A stretch of 64,000 nucleotides of DNA, from the NCBI GenBank assembly GCA_029224185.1, contig CM055191.1, positions 18,709,760-18,773,759 of the forward strand. The letters are read 5' to 3'. Made by a program: the position numbers and the translations under genes. The stretch is from Karalla daura. Its lineage: Eukaryota > Chordata > Actinopteri > Chaetodontiformes > Leiognathidae. Numbering within the stretch: position 1 is the stretch's first letter; each line of letters begins with the position of its first letter. This document shows, in pieces, positions 12,460 through 25,685 of this stretch. The notes under the pieces were generated by a model, which saw nothing but the letters and a program-made list of their open reading frames with translations, was not told the origin of the DNA and searched no databases.

Positions 12460-13764
12460 ATGAGGAATCTTACTGTTGTGGCTGTTTTGGCAGGTAAAAT
12501 AAAAGAGATGGACTTATATAAGCATTGTTTAAAAGCACCAGTGTCCTACAAAAAGTGGTAGCTTTTTAACTATAAGAGAAGAAAAAGATGGAGGTTGTCT
12601 TTTATAAACAAGGTCGCCTCAAGGTGATGGGTCACACATTGTCTCTCTGAGAGATTATGTTGGTGGCACAGCAAAAACTGTTTTGTTCTCAAAATAAAAC
12701 TGTTAAAAATCTGAGTCACTGCATTTTTGCAGAAAGGTTATGTCCTTACATCACAGAAGTCTCTAAATGGGCAAAAATGTGAATTTTGAAGCCATATTCC
12801 TGACTTTGACAATTTACAATCTGTCAAGTTGTTTTCAATGACTGGGTAATGGGTCGTATTCAAACAGAGCTTTGAGTACAGCTTCCAGTGGACAAAATTA
12901 ACCCTCTGCCTATCTGATTTTTTTGCAGTGCTCTTCTCACTTTTCATGGAAACTGAAGCAAGTAAGACCAAAACCACATTCACCTGAGACTGTTTTGTTG
13001 AAAAACTGGTTCAGGAAGCTAACAAGCTAAATTAGTTTGCATCGTCTGCTTAACAAAAACTTAGTGTCTTAGTGTCTAAAGTTTATTCTCTAAAAATTAG
13101 AGAATAAACCAAAACTGCTCATGTTGTTTAATTGTTTGAAGTTTGTCACTAGTGTTTTCCTCTCTCTTTTATTTGTCCTCCCTGTCTTGTGCCTGGTCTT
13201 CAGATCCATTTGTTTACAGTAAGTACAGACACCATGTCTCCTAATTCTTATAATCCCTGATATACAATCTATCCCTTCACTTGTGTCTGCGTAGCATTAA
13301 AAGATTAGTGCAGACTGTTTGTCTATTAAATGAAGGTTGAGTATGAACTAACCTCTAACATTATTGTCTTAAAGACTATGAAAGGCTACGAATCGGAGGC
13401 CTGATCTGCGCCTGCCTGTTGGTGGCCGGAGGGGTCGGGGTAATAGTTTGTAAGTCCTGAGACCACACACATTAACAGCTCACTTTGAGGAAAATTCATC
13501 CCATCCCAATTGAGTATTACCCCCAGTGACACGTTCTACTTTAACTCCACAGATAACAGGTGTGCCAGGAACGAAAAGTAAGTTCATCTCGTGAATCTCT
13601 AACAAAACCATGTGTGCATTTTGATGCCTGTATCTGCATTTCCACAGCGTAACTTTCTCTCCCACTTAATTGTCTCTCTCTGTCCTACCAATTCACTGCT
13701 CTAACTGCCACCCCGCCCTGCTTTCTTACCTTGTAGAAAAGGGGATGATGACAGTGAAATCTGA
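12460..13764 (+). CDS. FXYD-family ion transport regulator (fish FXYD, Asn variant)
   Basis: CDS join(12460..12493, 12929..12961, 13204..13218, 13375..13449, 13553..13577, 13737..13764), 69 codons with consistent phases, including a 15-nt micro-exon. Residues 1-22 are a cleavable-looking signal peptide. Residues 24-36 are PFVYNYERLRIGG, the FXYD signature region, followed by a membrane helix (37-52), a short basic segment with Cys56, and an acidic end (GDDDSEI). FXYD proteins are single-span partners of the Na,K-ATPase alpha subunit that tune pump affinity. The family signature is PFxYD; here the Asp is Asn28, encoded across the micro-exon junction (A|AC), and neighbouring splice sites do not restore Asp. 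The two Gly of the signature are kept. The best subtype guess is a fish-specific FXYD2/FXYD11-like gene; the subtype is not certain. Confidence 0.88.
13081..13109. repeat. Perfect 13-bp inverted repeat in FXYD intron
   Basis: GTTTATTCTCTAA, a 3-nt AAA loop, then the exact reverse complement. It lies in the intron between 12962 and 13203. Confidence 0.9.
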
Positions 13765-13972
13765 TATGCTGCCTGACAAACCGGTTTGAGCCAGGAAGAA
13801 GAACTGACAGTGAGCAGCATTGCGGGGCGGGGGGTTGAAGGAAACACACCGATAGGTGATTATACCTGTACAGACCTGTGGAGTCAAACACCCTTTGTTT
13901 AAAAAAAAAAGTGCGGTGCTGCAGCAATTGGCCAGGACATTGTAAATTCTCACAGACATGTTATAAGGAAGA

Positions 13973-13978
13973 AATAAA
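13973..13978 (+). terminator. AATAAA polyadenylation signal of the first FXYD gene
   Basis: Lies about 210 nt after the stop codon. Confidence 0.65.
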
Positions 13979-13999
13979 TCAAGCCCTCACCTTGTGTTT

Positions 14000-14790
14000 T
14001 AGATTTCAATGAATCCAGGTCTTAACTCTAAATCAGAGCCTAGAAACATACTTGGTCCCTAACATGGTATTTGGTTTGTCTCACAAACACATGCTGCTTT
14101 GTTTAGTTGTGATCACTCCTACCATTGCATACACTTACTGGAATATTGCGTAATAATGTTATTAGTCATTAGTGCCTGCCGATCAATACATGCATATATG
14201 TGTGAGTCAGATTACTGATGTGGTCAACCATTTCAAGACTGATCTGGGGGAAAATGTTGTTACAATCATTGGTGTGCATAACTGTGTCCAAAATTAAAGT
14301 AAATGCCAAATCCTGCATCAAGTCGTAATGTTTTAGTTTCATTGTTCACTTTGTAAAAAGCGCACAGCACAAAACCCCAATTTATGCAATTGTTTCGTCT
14401 TAGATTTGTTTTGAATAGAAACTTTATTCATCGCTTAGTTAGGTTCAAGACATTTAAACTTTTTTTTTACTTTTATGGTATCGTGAATTTAAGTCCTGAA
14501 AAGCCTCAAACACAATATACTGCAAGTATATACTATATATAGTATAGGAGTATATAATGTAGAAAACCAGGACTTCATTAATCTCTAAACCATGGCTCTG
14601 GAGGCAGTAAATCAGGCGAATTTAGACATCTGTTTGTGGCGCTCTTCTCCTGCCGGATCCCCCCTCTGACCCTGGATCAGCCTCCTCGTCCATCTCTGCG
14701 ACTGCATTCTCCTCCTAAACCCTCAGAAACCGACCCAGGACCAGTGCTCACTAACAAACCCTTTAAAGCTTTATTAAACTCAGCCCACTT
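14000..14790. other. Intergenic region between the two FXYD genes
   Basis: AT-rich DNA without a supported exon. It includes a perfect 18-bp palindrome of TA-type sequence at 14529-14546. Confidence 0.5.
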
Positions 14791-14799
14791 TTGTCAAAC

Positions 14800-14965
14800 C
14801 GAGCCAACCTGTTGAGCGTCACTGCGAAGGAGGAGGAGGAGGCAGAGGAGGAGGCAGAGGAGGCAGGGTGTAGTCGCTGAGAGAGAGGAGGAGTCTCCGC
14901 AGCTCAGTCTCATATCCATCTGCATCAGAGATATTTCCTCGTTTCTGTCGCCGCTCAGTCCAGAG
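14800..14965 (+). promoter_or_regulatory. Likely promoter/5' noncoding exon of the second FXYD gene
   Basis: GA-rich stretch ending in a strong donor (TCCAGAG|GTAAGTG at 14966). It would splice to the acceptor before 21581 (CTCCACAG), which leads into the ATG at 21603. This is inference from splice signals; an upstream alternative first exon is possible. Confidence 0.4.
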
Positions 14966-15501
14966 GTAAGTGTTAAAAACCACAGAAGCCTGTTGTGCCT
15001 GTGTCCTCTCTGCTTTCTCCTCATATGAGGACATTTATCAGAGCGGTCTCAACTTTCCCTACATGTTGCTGAGCATCTTTCCAGCCACCGAAGCGCACTT
15101 TAACCACTGATTGTGGCTGAGGTTGTTGGGGAGACTAGTGCTCACGATAGGAAACTGTTGTTAAGTCTCTGTATGTGTCGCTAATTTAACCCTTGGGTCA
15201 CCTAAAAGCTGCGCATGAGCTCGGATTAAACATTTCATATTAGTTTCTGCGGCCGAGAGGAAGTTTGTGATATTCAGATACGAGGCAGGGTCGCATGTGC
15301 TTTCAGTGCGCAGTGATATCCGGGTATGGACAAACTGTATGAGAGTTATCTCTGTGTTTATGTCCAGAAGCGTTTGACGCAAAGCCTTCTTAAAGGCATT
15401 AGATCCCGTCAAATTAGCACCTGGAGCCCCCGAAGACGCCTCATCCTTTGGAATTACTCAATATTGTTATATAATTCTATTCAATGACCACATACTGTAG
15501 G

Positions 15502-15602
<101 letters not shown>

Positions 15603-17799
15603 AAAAGGCCAGTTGATAAGAGCAGTGGAGATAACGGTCTCCACTGCTACTATGTGGCACAAGGACAGAGTGGGACAAGGACAGACACAGGAGCCGTCAA
15701 AGGGCAGAAGAATACAGACGTGTAAGGAATAAAAAAAACTGCACGTGTAGATTTTTGGTGTGTCAGTGACATCATGTCAATTTTATATGGATTTACAAAG
15801 GTGGAGGTGGATAAGACAGGGAAGCGAGATGAGCGCAGTTTATTGCCTTTTGTTTATGTAGTCTATGGCTCCAGATACACACTGACCACGACTAAAAGTG
15901 AAGCCAAAGGCAAACATGGGCTGTATTAGAATGACAGTTCCCACACTGTAACCATAGGGAGAGTCAATTGGACAAGTGTTTTCTCATTGAGTTTCCATGA
16001 CACACTCAGCTGACATACTTGAATGGATGTACAGTACTACAGCTACAGTCTCCTATGCCCCTGTTGATCTTGTGTAAATTGCCAGTCATTCAGGTTGGAA
16101 TCCTGGTCAGATTAAGGGGGCGATCTGACAGGGATTATTTTATCTGAGTATTCCCACAGTCCAAAAACGTACCTGTCCGTGGTCTTTTCCCTGCCTTCGC
16201 TCCATGTGCCTGTCAATTCCAAACAATATCACAAAAAGGAACTTAGACTCCCGTCAAAGTGCGGAGAATCGACTAACCTCAGTGCTGTTAATGTGAGCAC
16301 AGCACGTTCAGAGAGTCACAAGTGAGCCAGAGAGGTTACAGGATGGTAGACGGGGGTGGGGGGGTTGGGCAGAGAAAGGTGAAAGGAAGTGGCGACAGAG
16401 TTGTCTTTCCTTTCTCAGGTGAGACAGACTTAGCTCTCTGTCCTCACCTCTCCTCACATGACCACAGTTCTTAAAAAAGACAGCAAGCGGACGACTGCAG
16501 AGAGAGAAAGAGCGAGAGAGAGAGAGCGCGACACTCGCTCCCTTCCCCTTTCTTCGCATCTGTTTGGTGGCACACAAATTTAGAAACCTCAACACCAAGA
16601 CATTGATTTTTATACTGGGCCATGTGACCGTGGCCTTCAGAGTCGCCACAAAGCTCTCACTTATTGCACGGATAGACAAGCTAATCGCTTGTTGAACAGT
16701 GCGTTTTGTTTACAGCTCTGAACAAAGTTAGGACAGTGCCAGAGAAATCTGTGAGCACCTAACAGACTAACAGGTCTGTAACTAACTTTATTTCCTATGA
16801 ACATGTGCAGGATCTGCGGTTGTTTGTCTCCAGAGGGATATTGAAGGGGAAACTCTCTCCATCTTTCGTCTCCTGATAGTGCGTGCAGACCAGAGCCAGC
16901 AGCGTGCCGGCTGTTGCTAGTCTCCAACTGCCGGCCCTGCGGTTACCATGAGTGACTCATGACTCCAGTATGCTCCACTCCCTCTGTGTCTCGCTTTATG
17001 TCCCTTCTCCTTCCCACTCCCTCCCTCTCTCCCATTTTCCCACCTCCCTCTCTCTCATTGCCGTTGCCACGAGTTCCCCTCCTGCCACCTCCCATTTCCT
17101 AGCCCGATTTCTTGTTGATGTTTGTTTCCCCGGTCTCGCTCTCTGCCTCCGCCGATCCCCCACCCTTCCTTTCCAGCGAGCTCTTACTGTTAGACGCTAA
17201 TGGAGTCAGCGTTTTGGTATCATCTCAGCTGCTCTCACCAAACCAGCGAGCGCTAATTGCAAGAAGCCGTCTTGAGGGGCAGTCACGTGTCCAGAGAAAC
17301 AGCACGTACACCCGTCATAAACCGACCTCACTTTTCAAAAGATCCTTGGGACCGTTGCTCAAGCGAAGGGAGGGACAAGGTGGAGTGGTCAGCAACGTCA
17401 GAGATTTTCCTGTGTGTGTGTGTGTGTATGTGTGTGTGTCATAAAGGATGTGCTGCACGCTGGAATCCAGTACTGCTAATTTAGGAATAAAAATGCCACT
17501 GAGAATAGGCAGCTGTCTTTGTAGTGCAGCTCATGAGCACACATACTAGCACACCAGGGGCCAGCATTCAAACGTGCGTGTGTGTGTGTGTGTGTGTGTG
17601 CGTGTTTTAGGAGGTGCCGCTTGGAAAAATAGAAACAGGGACCAAGTCGCACATACATGCTATGACACTTCCAGTCGCACACACACATACACTCATGGAG
17701 GACACAAAGCAGGAAGCAGAATAGAGGATATTAGTCTCTTCTATTTTGGATTGTTGCATTCATATGTAATAATTAAATAATAGCAAATGTGCAACCCAC

Positions 17800-18056
17800 A
17801 TCCATTTATCCATTATCTTACCCTCCTAGTTCTCAGCTGCCTATACTGAAGACGCTCTCCTGGGCACATAGGGTGAAGGCAAGGATTACACCCTGGACAG
17901 GTCACCAGTTCATCACAGTATACACACATACACACACACACACACACACAAAAATCACTCTCACACTCACACCTAGGGGCATTTTGGAGTCCCCAATCAG
18001 CCTGTGCATGCATGTTTTTGCACTCCGGGCCAAACCAACCGGAGACCCCCCTCGTT
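17800..18056 (+). repeat. L2-like/SINE-type fish repeat
   Basis: Contains the fish consensus landmarks in order: CCATTTATCCATTATC, ACACCCTGGACAGGTCACCAG, TTCATCACAG, a CA run, TCACACTCACACCTAGGGGC, a 'gagtccccaatcagcctg' block and GCATGCATGTTTTTGCACTC. This is the common 3' tail of fish L2-type elements. The family name is from memory. Confidence 0.7.
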
Positions 18057-19277
18057 TTTAAACACCCTGTTGTGCTGCGATGTACATTAGTGTAAGTGTA
18101 CACTCATACACTTCGGTATATGTGTAACAGATTCATGTGATGCTTGCTCAGCCAGACAGGGTGAGCAATGGCTGAGCCACAAGTGTCCGTTGTGCAAGAC
18201 GGTAAAAGATTTTGGGGGGGGGCAGGGAGAGGGGGGGGGGTTGGTTGTGGGTGTGTGTGTGTGTGGGTGTCATAGCGGTGTCTATATGTGTTTGTCACAA
18301 CTTAGTCACAAGGGCGTCAACACTGCATGAGATTCACTTACTTTTCTTCATATTTGATTTGAAAGGAGTTTCTCCACTTTCTCTGACCTGTGGAAGTTAA
18401 GACCAGTGTATTTTGTGGCACTGGCTGCAGTAAGGCATTTCTGATCCTGATACTCTTTTATGAGAACTACTTAGTTGAGAATAAATTGACCTTATGTAAA
18501 CGCATTAGAAAAGTTTGCAATGTAATGATATGAAATATTCAACCTCGGTAAGTAGTGGGCGGGTCTCAGAGGGATAGGGACTCTGGATAGGTCCGCAGCC
18601 TATTTGTCTAAACTCTCTCCTCGATTAGAGAGTAGGAGACTAGTAGGATTGACAGATGATGATAGTGCAGGACTGGAAGACGGGCAGGGAGCCTGGAAAG
18701 CCTGTGCTTCAGAGAGTTTGTCAGGGTAGGGACAAAATGAGTGGACTCATTTAGACTCAATAAAAGGAAAGGACGGGGGATGGGTGAAGGAGCAAGGACG
18801 TGGTAGAGAAGAGGAACGGAGTGGGGACAGCAGCTCCACAACGGCACAAGAGCAGCGTGAGACAGTGGTTAGAAACAAACGGGGGACTCTGAAAGCTTTT
18901 CACACAAGCTGGAAGCGGAGTGTCAGACACAGAGAGGACAGAATGAAGCGAGCTGGAGACACAGTGAGAGGCAAAAACAGTGGGGGGAAAAAAAGAGGAG
19001 AGGATAAAGAGATGCAGCAAGAGCTGAAGGCAGCGAATGAGGGACGGTCGGAGACAGGCAGAGTGGCGTGACAGAGCCAGAACAGAAAACTCTTTATCCC
19101 TGGCAGCGCTGGAGAAGAAGCTCTGCAGGAAACCTGAACTCATGGGAAAATAATATAGTTCCATGATAGGAGTTGTTATATCTCTAATGGCGCCGCCTTT
19201 AATATCAGCCACCAGCAAATTCCGGCTGCCACTCCAGGGAATTATGTTTCATTTTGTAGGAGTCTCAAGAAGGATCA

Positions 19278-19430
19278 GCATCCATTATCCTACCCACTTT
19301 GTACATTAACCTGTAGCTCAGTACTTCCATGACAAGACACACACTCACAATTCACTCACACTCATACCCAGAGGCAATTTACGGTCTCCAATCGACCTTA
19401 AGATGCATTTTGGAGTCCAAAATACTTTCC
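19278..19430 (+). repeat. Diverged copy of the same L2-like repeat
   Basis: CATCCATTATCCTACC, then TTCACTCACACTCATACCCAGAGGC, then 'ggtctccaatcgacctta' match the landmarks of the 17800 copy. The 'ctggacaggtc' block is degraded. Confidence 0.55.
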
Positions 19431-21602
19431 TGGTGGAATGAATAGATTACATTTACCTTCTGACTTAAGGTCTGCTGCAATCACAAAGAGAAATGTAGCA
19501 GTGGTACGTTCATACTGCTCTACAGTACTGAAACATGCTATAATCCAGACTACTTAGAATACCTTACCTTCATCTGAGAGATTACATTTTAGGGCCTGAA
19601 TCTTGTACACACATAGATGCTGATTCAACAGCGTCTGTTGGGAGCCTGGCAGGCATGTTCTCTCCTACGCTGCGACTTTGTCCGACACACCCCCAGCGCT
19701 CACGTCCTGGCTCCACCTTACACTAACATTTGCTTTAGAACACGATCTTCAGACAGGAGGGGAGAGGCGTCGCCTCCTCATACCCCTGCTCTCTGTTCCT
19801 CACCACGTCCTGCCCCCCACCGTCCCTCCTCTGCCTCCTCCTCCTCCCACCCCCCCCCCCCACCCCCCCTCACACTCTGATCGTCTCACAGTCAGCCTGT
19901 CCTCATCTGTCCCGCTTCTGTCTTTGTTCCCCCCGTCTCTCCCTCCTCGCCCTCTCCGCTCGAAGCGTCTCTCTCCCGAGGTAAACCGCTCTCTGGTGGT
20001 TGCTGGCCTGCTTCCCGTCCTCGACATTCCCCGCGCCTCGCCTCGGGTTGCTGTGGAGAGGCACCGGGAGAGAAGCACACATCCTGCTCTTCTCTTTTTC
20101 TTTTCCTGCCAAACTGCAAATACCAACAGCAGAGGAGGGAGAGACATTGTCTCACTTATATCATCCTTTATGAGGAGCTCTGAGTCTTTAAGGTCACTTT
20201 TTGTTTGAACAGCAGGTGATTTACACGGTAAACTACTTGAAGCCAGGAGCTGAATCTGTGAATCTTTTCTGTCACCAGCTCACTATTGAGAGCAACATGC
20301 TGCCAGTCTGTGGTGGAGGGATAGATATTCTGGTGTCCCTCTCTTTACTTGAAGCCCACCATGACCAAATGCATCGGAAATCACTTTTGAGCGGGAGAAA
20401 GGTGTTCAAAGTCAGTGTGGTCCGGGCAGATGAGCCACTGCTCTCTTCACCTTTCTCGCGCTCAGCGCGGTGAAGTGCGTTGAGTTAGTGGAAAATCACT
20501 GCTGTGTTATTTAAGGTGTGTCTCCACCCAGAGCACACGCTACCTCCACTCCTGAGCAGCTGAGCAGTTTATTACACTTTTTGTTGTCCGATCCGGTTTG
20601 TACAAAAAGAGTATTTTACCAGGAATTTCTGGAGCCTACCCCAGCACACAAGGCAGGGAATACACCCTCTGCAGGTCAACTAGTCCGTCAGAGGCCCATT
20701 ACCTACATATATATCTTCAGTGAGTGATGGAACTTCAGAGTTGCTAACCCTCCATCCAGTAATGTGCAGCAGAAATAACATTAGAATGACATTACAGACA
20801 GGAATAGCTTTGAAAGGGTTAGTGCACTTTGGTTCAATTGATTTTGATCTGTCATCAAGTGAAATCGAATATTTGAAAAAAAAACCCCTGGATACTGGCA
20901 GGAGGTGACTGCATCTACAGGGATGTGCAAGTTTTCGACCAGATGCCTGATAGAAAAAGCTGGTTGAGAGCTTGTAATGTTGCAAGAGGACAATGAAAGA
21001 TTGAAGCTTTGACCTGGTAATGTGTTCCTCTGCTGAGAGAGAACGAGTGAGAGAGACAGTTCTCCTGGTCCGACTCCATTAGGGCACTTTACAGCTATCA
21101 ACATCGGATCAGATTTCTGTGTGTGTCTGAGTGTGAAGGAGGCTGACAGAGAGCACCAAATGCATGTCTGATTTGGGTCGAGTCTTTTTGTCTGTGTGTG
21201 TTTGTGCGGAAGCGCGGCGCTCCATATGACGGATGGGCTTCCGTGCATCTTTGTGCTTTTGAACTCAGAGCGACCTAACGTTGCCTCATATTGCCTCAGG
21301 TCCATCGAATCCGCCTGGTGTAAGCCAGTTTAGATTGCTGTAATCAACTTTCTAATCTGCAGACATCCACGCACAATTAGATCAGCTGTGCCACCAGGCC
21401 TGGAGACAATGCTAACAAGCCAACTCGGGCCGTGTCGAATTGCGTCCTATTTTTGTTTCTTTATTTCCTCATGTTGTTTGGAATGTAAAGCTGCATAAAC
21501 AGACATCAGAATCCGTCAGACAAAGTGCTGTAATATGTCGACGATGTTACTCATACCGGTGTCTGTTTTATCTCCACAGGTTCAACCACCTCAACCTAGA
21601 AG

Positions 21603-24311
21603 ATGGCAAAGATCTGTGCTCTGGTGGTGATGACACGTAAGTTTTAACCTTATTTTCATTAAATCTTCAAAACTTTAGGTCATTCAGTACCTTGAGTGTT
21701 ATTGTTCTGTATTGGTGTGAGGCCTGAAGTGTTGATATTTTTCTGCTACTCTGCATTTATACCTTAGCTGTGAATGCATGGATTTAACAAGGGCGAGAGG
21801 TGAAGCTGAGTGTAAAGGAACTTTTGAACTGATCTGAATTTTCCATATACACAGCCAGTATTTTTAAGGGGTGTTAGTTATCAGTAAAACGTTTGTCAAC
21901 GATTCTGCCCAACAAATTAAGGAAGTTATAGCTACTACAATATTAAGTGCACAAAAGCTGTAGCTACCTGGAACACTGTGACAGTGTAAATCACAGGAAT
22001 GCTTTCCAACGGTAATGGAATAGTTCATTTTCCTTTCTTCCTTCACCGAAACACTCCCTAACGGACAAAAAGTGCTTTTTTATTGCTTCACCGTGTTCCC
22101 TCTCTGATCTCTCACAGTTGTGTCGCTGGTGTTTGCAGAAGAACAGAACTGTAAGTAAGCCACTGTTAATATTTGAGTAATATGTCAATAGCTGCCTCCA
22201 GTATTTCTCTCCACAGCAATAAGATAATAGAATCACAGGGCTATACAGTTACACTTTTCTGTACCGTTTTAGCCTTTGAAAGCTATTGATTTGCTGGTCA
22301 GCCATGTCAATTATTAGCGAGAGAATCAAACTAGGCCACTGTGCTTGTTGACTTTACTATATCACTGTGTGATATGTGTATGTGTCTAAAAATCCACATT
22401 TATCTGCCGGTCTAGCCAACTGTCGACTGACCGTCTTTGTTTCTCTTGCAGCAGCTGAAGACGACCCGTTCACCTTTGGTAAATCTTTACTTTTCAACGT
22501 ATTACTCTCTAAAGTGAATGTACCTAGGAAGATGATCTGTGGTGTTGACATGAACACCGTCTGCTGTTGTCTTTCGTTTTAACGCTTTCTTGGAAAAGGG
22601 ACTCTGGCGTAATTTGTTGGTGCCTTTCTTTGTGCAGACTACCACAGGCTGCGCGTCGGAGGCCTGATTCTAGCTGCCGTCCTCTGCCTCATTGGCATCA
22701 CCATCCTGCTCAGTAAGATGCAAATAACACTGAAACACGCATTCAGACACACACAAAGCCTTATCTCCTCATGCATAGTCGGATATGGCAGCGAAAGCCA
22801 ACGTCTGTTTCTTCGTGTTGCAGGTGGCCACTGCAGGTGCAAGTTCAACCAGGACAAGAGGTGATACCTCACACCGTCACTATTTACACCTCACTGTGAA
22901 AGCCCTGTGCATGAATGTCCAAGCACTGCTTCCCTCTTCTCTGACTCTTTCCGTTGCTCTCTTGCAGGAGGAGGACAGGAAGCAACGCTCAGCAGATGCT
23001 GTCTGACCAAGGTAAATTAGTTCAGCCACAGGCAAAGCCTCCTTCCGCTCGTCAGTTGTCCTGGGATTCACATCCTATTGAAAAGAATATGTTGATGTTT
23101 TCATGAGATGAAACCTGGTTTCACCTCTGCTTGACTTAAACACCCATTAAGCCGTTATCGTACCCAGTGGTGTGGAGGTCTCTGGAGAAGTGGGTACAAG
23201 AACCCATGAACCTGTAGACTAGTAAGGGACAACAACACAATTATGCATTTTGACTGAACTTTCATTCCTTTGTCCAAACTGGACAGTGTCACATTGCAAG
23301 TAGTGTGTAGGCCTGTAGTTTCCTTTATAAATAGTCTTTTCTCGGACATGTTTCACCTTACCCACACATCAAAACCAATCAATTAAACTCACAGAAAATG
23401 AACAGACAAAACATGCAATGTCCGCACAAAAAGGCCCCATATCTGACCCGGCAGTTAAACTCAGGACTGTTTGATTGGCTCTGGATTCCCCTCTCAGATT
23501 GCCAAGCACTGCTTAAAAGCTTTGGTTTACTTAGTCAGTTATTGATACTTATTCTAAAAATGACACCTGCCTTTCCACATACATGTCATCTTGCTCACCG
23601 ACAGAATGAGCAGCGCTGTATATGTTGTAGATGTGTAAGTAGATTCACATCGTCAAGATTTCATCACCCAGCCTCCTGTCCTAACCAAGGTCTAAAGTTA
23701 TATTTGCTCAGTCCATCTGTTCCACTGTAAATGGCCCCATGTTAGACACACACTGACACACGGTGACACATGGAAAACTCCCATAGTGTTGGACTGGGAT
23801 GCGACAGGCCTTGCTGTTCAACAGGTGGTGGGACTCTGGGTGCCTGGCAGGCAGAGAGGGAGCGAGGTCAAGGCTGATTTCAGACGCAGCTTTGATTCTG
23901 TGCAGTGATGCTGCCATTTCAAGTGTTGATTACAGCATATGTTCTTCTTTAATGGTGGTTTAAAAAAAAAGATGCAGCTAAGATGATTTGATGGAGGTCT
24001 GGTATTCAGATCACTTAAACCCCTAGAAGCTCAGTGTTTACTTCCATGGGTTTGAGTCAGCGCACAATGGACGATACATCCTGAATGGACCTCACAATAA
24101 GGTCCACACATCCAAATGCTTACCATAATTCTTCTGTGTTTTTATTGAACATCATTTTTTGCCATAGGAAAGCCTTCAATGCATGCCACACCTTTTTTAG
24201 TTTGACACTGATGACACCGATGATGTCAGAGAGCAGTGGAAAATGAAGCTAGTTTGACTTTAATAGACGTACACAAAATACACAGGGGGGGCATATGGAA
24301 AAACACTGATC

Positions 24312-24343
<32 letters not shown>

Positions 24344-24663
24344 CAGTGTGTGGCTGTGTGTGTGTGTGTGTGTGTGTGTGCTGTGGGTAAGCAACACAGC
24401 AGGCACCCACAGGGACATACTGCACTGTGTGCCCATGGAATTTCCACTTGGATGGGCATGCGCACACACACACACACACATACTCCATTTCACTTCTTCA
24501 GTTCAGTGACTGTGGATGTCCTAAAAGTGAGGGGGGAAAAAAAGAAATGTAAAATGAAATTACAGTTTTGTCTCAAAAATAAATACAAGACAAATGCTCT
24601 CGGGCAGAGCAATAACCACCCTGCCTCTGTGTTCCTGCCGCAGGTCGTTCCTGCGACTGCTAG
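21603..24663 (+). CDS. FXYD-family ion transport regulator (FXYD1/6-like)
   Basis: CDS join(21603..21636, 22118..22150, 22452..22478, 22638..22712, 22824..22860, 22968..23011, 24644..24663), 89 codons with consistent phases. The start has A at -3 and G at +4. Residues 1-18 are a signal peptide, followed by an acidic linker. Residues 28-40 are PFTFDYHRLRVGG with the canonical Asp32. A membrane helix spans 41-56, and the tail has CRCKFNQDKRRRTGS, where Thr72 and Ser74 follow three Arg, much like the kinase sites in phospholemman. The exon layout matches the upstream FXYD gene exon for exon, so the two are likely tandem paralogues. The last coding exon adds only GRSCDC and lies after a 1.6-kb intron; it fits by phase and acceptor (CTGCCGCAG) but is the least certain part. 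Family assignment is firm, subtype is not. Confidence 0.85.
24319..24380. repeat. (TG)n microsatellite, imperfect
   Basis: Two TG runs broken by CAG/GCTG units, in the last intron of the second FXYD gene. Confidence 0.9.
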
Positions 24664-25685
24664 ATGTGGGCCAGCCAGCACGCTGACTTCCTGAACCTGC
24701 AACAACAGGCAACATGGAGGAGCAGGATTCCATTGGGGCCGGCGACAGGCTTTGGTTTTATTTTTAGAGAGCAACAGAGAGTAGTCTGTGAGCGTCTACA
24801 TTGAGGCGTGGGCGATGCTTTCTTCCTGGTTACTGAGCTCCCGACCCTCAGACTCCACCTTCTCACACACACACACACACACACACGCACATGCACTCAC
24901 ACACTTTTACACACATCTGTTTCAGCTCACTTTCAAGAAACCAACACATTTTGGGAATTCCTCAAAGTCATTCGTTGACGATTGTTTTTGGTTGACTGAG
25001 CTGAAAGAGACGCCCCACTACAGTTACGCAAAACTTTTTACCAAAAACCTCCGGAAGTGTCCACGTGCTGCAGGTTGTGTCAGTGTCTCGCTCTGCTTCC
25101 GTTGTCCGTACCGTCTGTGTAACGTAAACAGTGATGTAGACATTAGTCGCCTTCTGTCACCAAGCTAACCTGCTGCCCATGCTGTCATGTCAAACTATAT
25201 GAAATCCACATAGTCACGTGTGTTTAGAGTGGTGTTTATAATTCATGATAATCTATGTTTGCTTTATGCAGGAAAATAGTGTATTGCACTGTCAGAGAAA
25301 CATGTTTCTATAAAAGAAATGTCAAAACAAATTTTCTGTTTTGTTTGAATGTTTGTGCCTTGTTTAATCATTGAGTTTCTAATACTTTGTCTTTTTTTTC
25401 TAAGTCATATTTTATATATATTATTATTATTGTTGTGTCTTTAAGCCCGCCCACCTGCATACAGTATGCCTCCCCAGCATTTTATTTCACCACATGACAA
25501 ATAGAAACTTTGAATGCTGAATATTGCTGTCAAATTAAATCAGCTTGATTGAAGTGAATCCTGAAACATGTCAGCTTTACTGAATGATAGATTTGATTTG
25601 ATGATCCATTGTAAAAACAATGTCTAGCTTGCAAAATACACACTTGGAACAAGTGAGTAAATAAATTCTGACAATAATAAAAATT
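24664..25685. other. Probable 3' UTR of the second FXYD gene
   Basis: No coding exon seen. AT content rises toward 25700. AATAAA-type hexamers lie at about 25658-25680 (TAAATAAATTC, AATAATAAAAATT), which could end the transcript. A CA run lies at 24865-24885. Confidence 0.35.

Noticed and set aside
14529..14546. Perfect 18-bp TA-rich palindrome
   Set aside because: Low-complexity alternating TA sequence; common by chance in AT-rich intergenic DNA.
18757..19218. 153-codon minus-strand frame
   Set aside because: Opposite strand of a GA-rich tract; Ser/Leu/Phe-rich with no recognisable family.
19678..20208. 176-codon open frame on the plus strand
   Set aside because: It runs through a C-rich tract and reads as Pro/Ser low complexity with no domain or splice logic; a composition effect.
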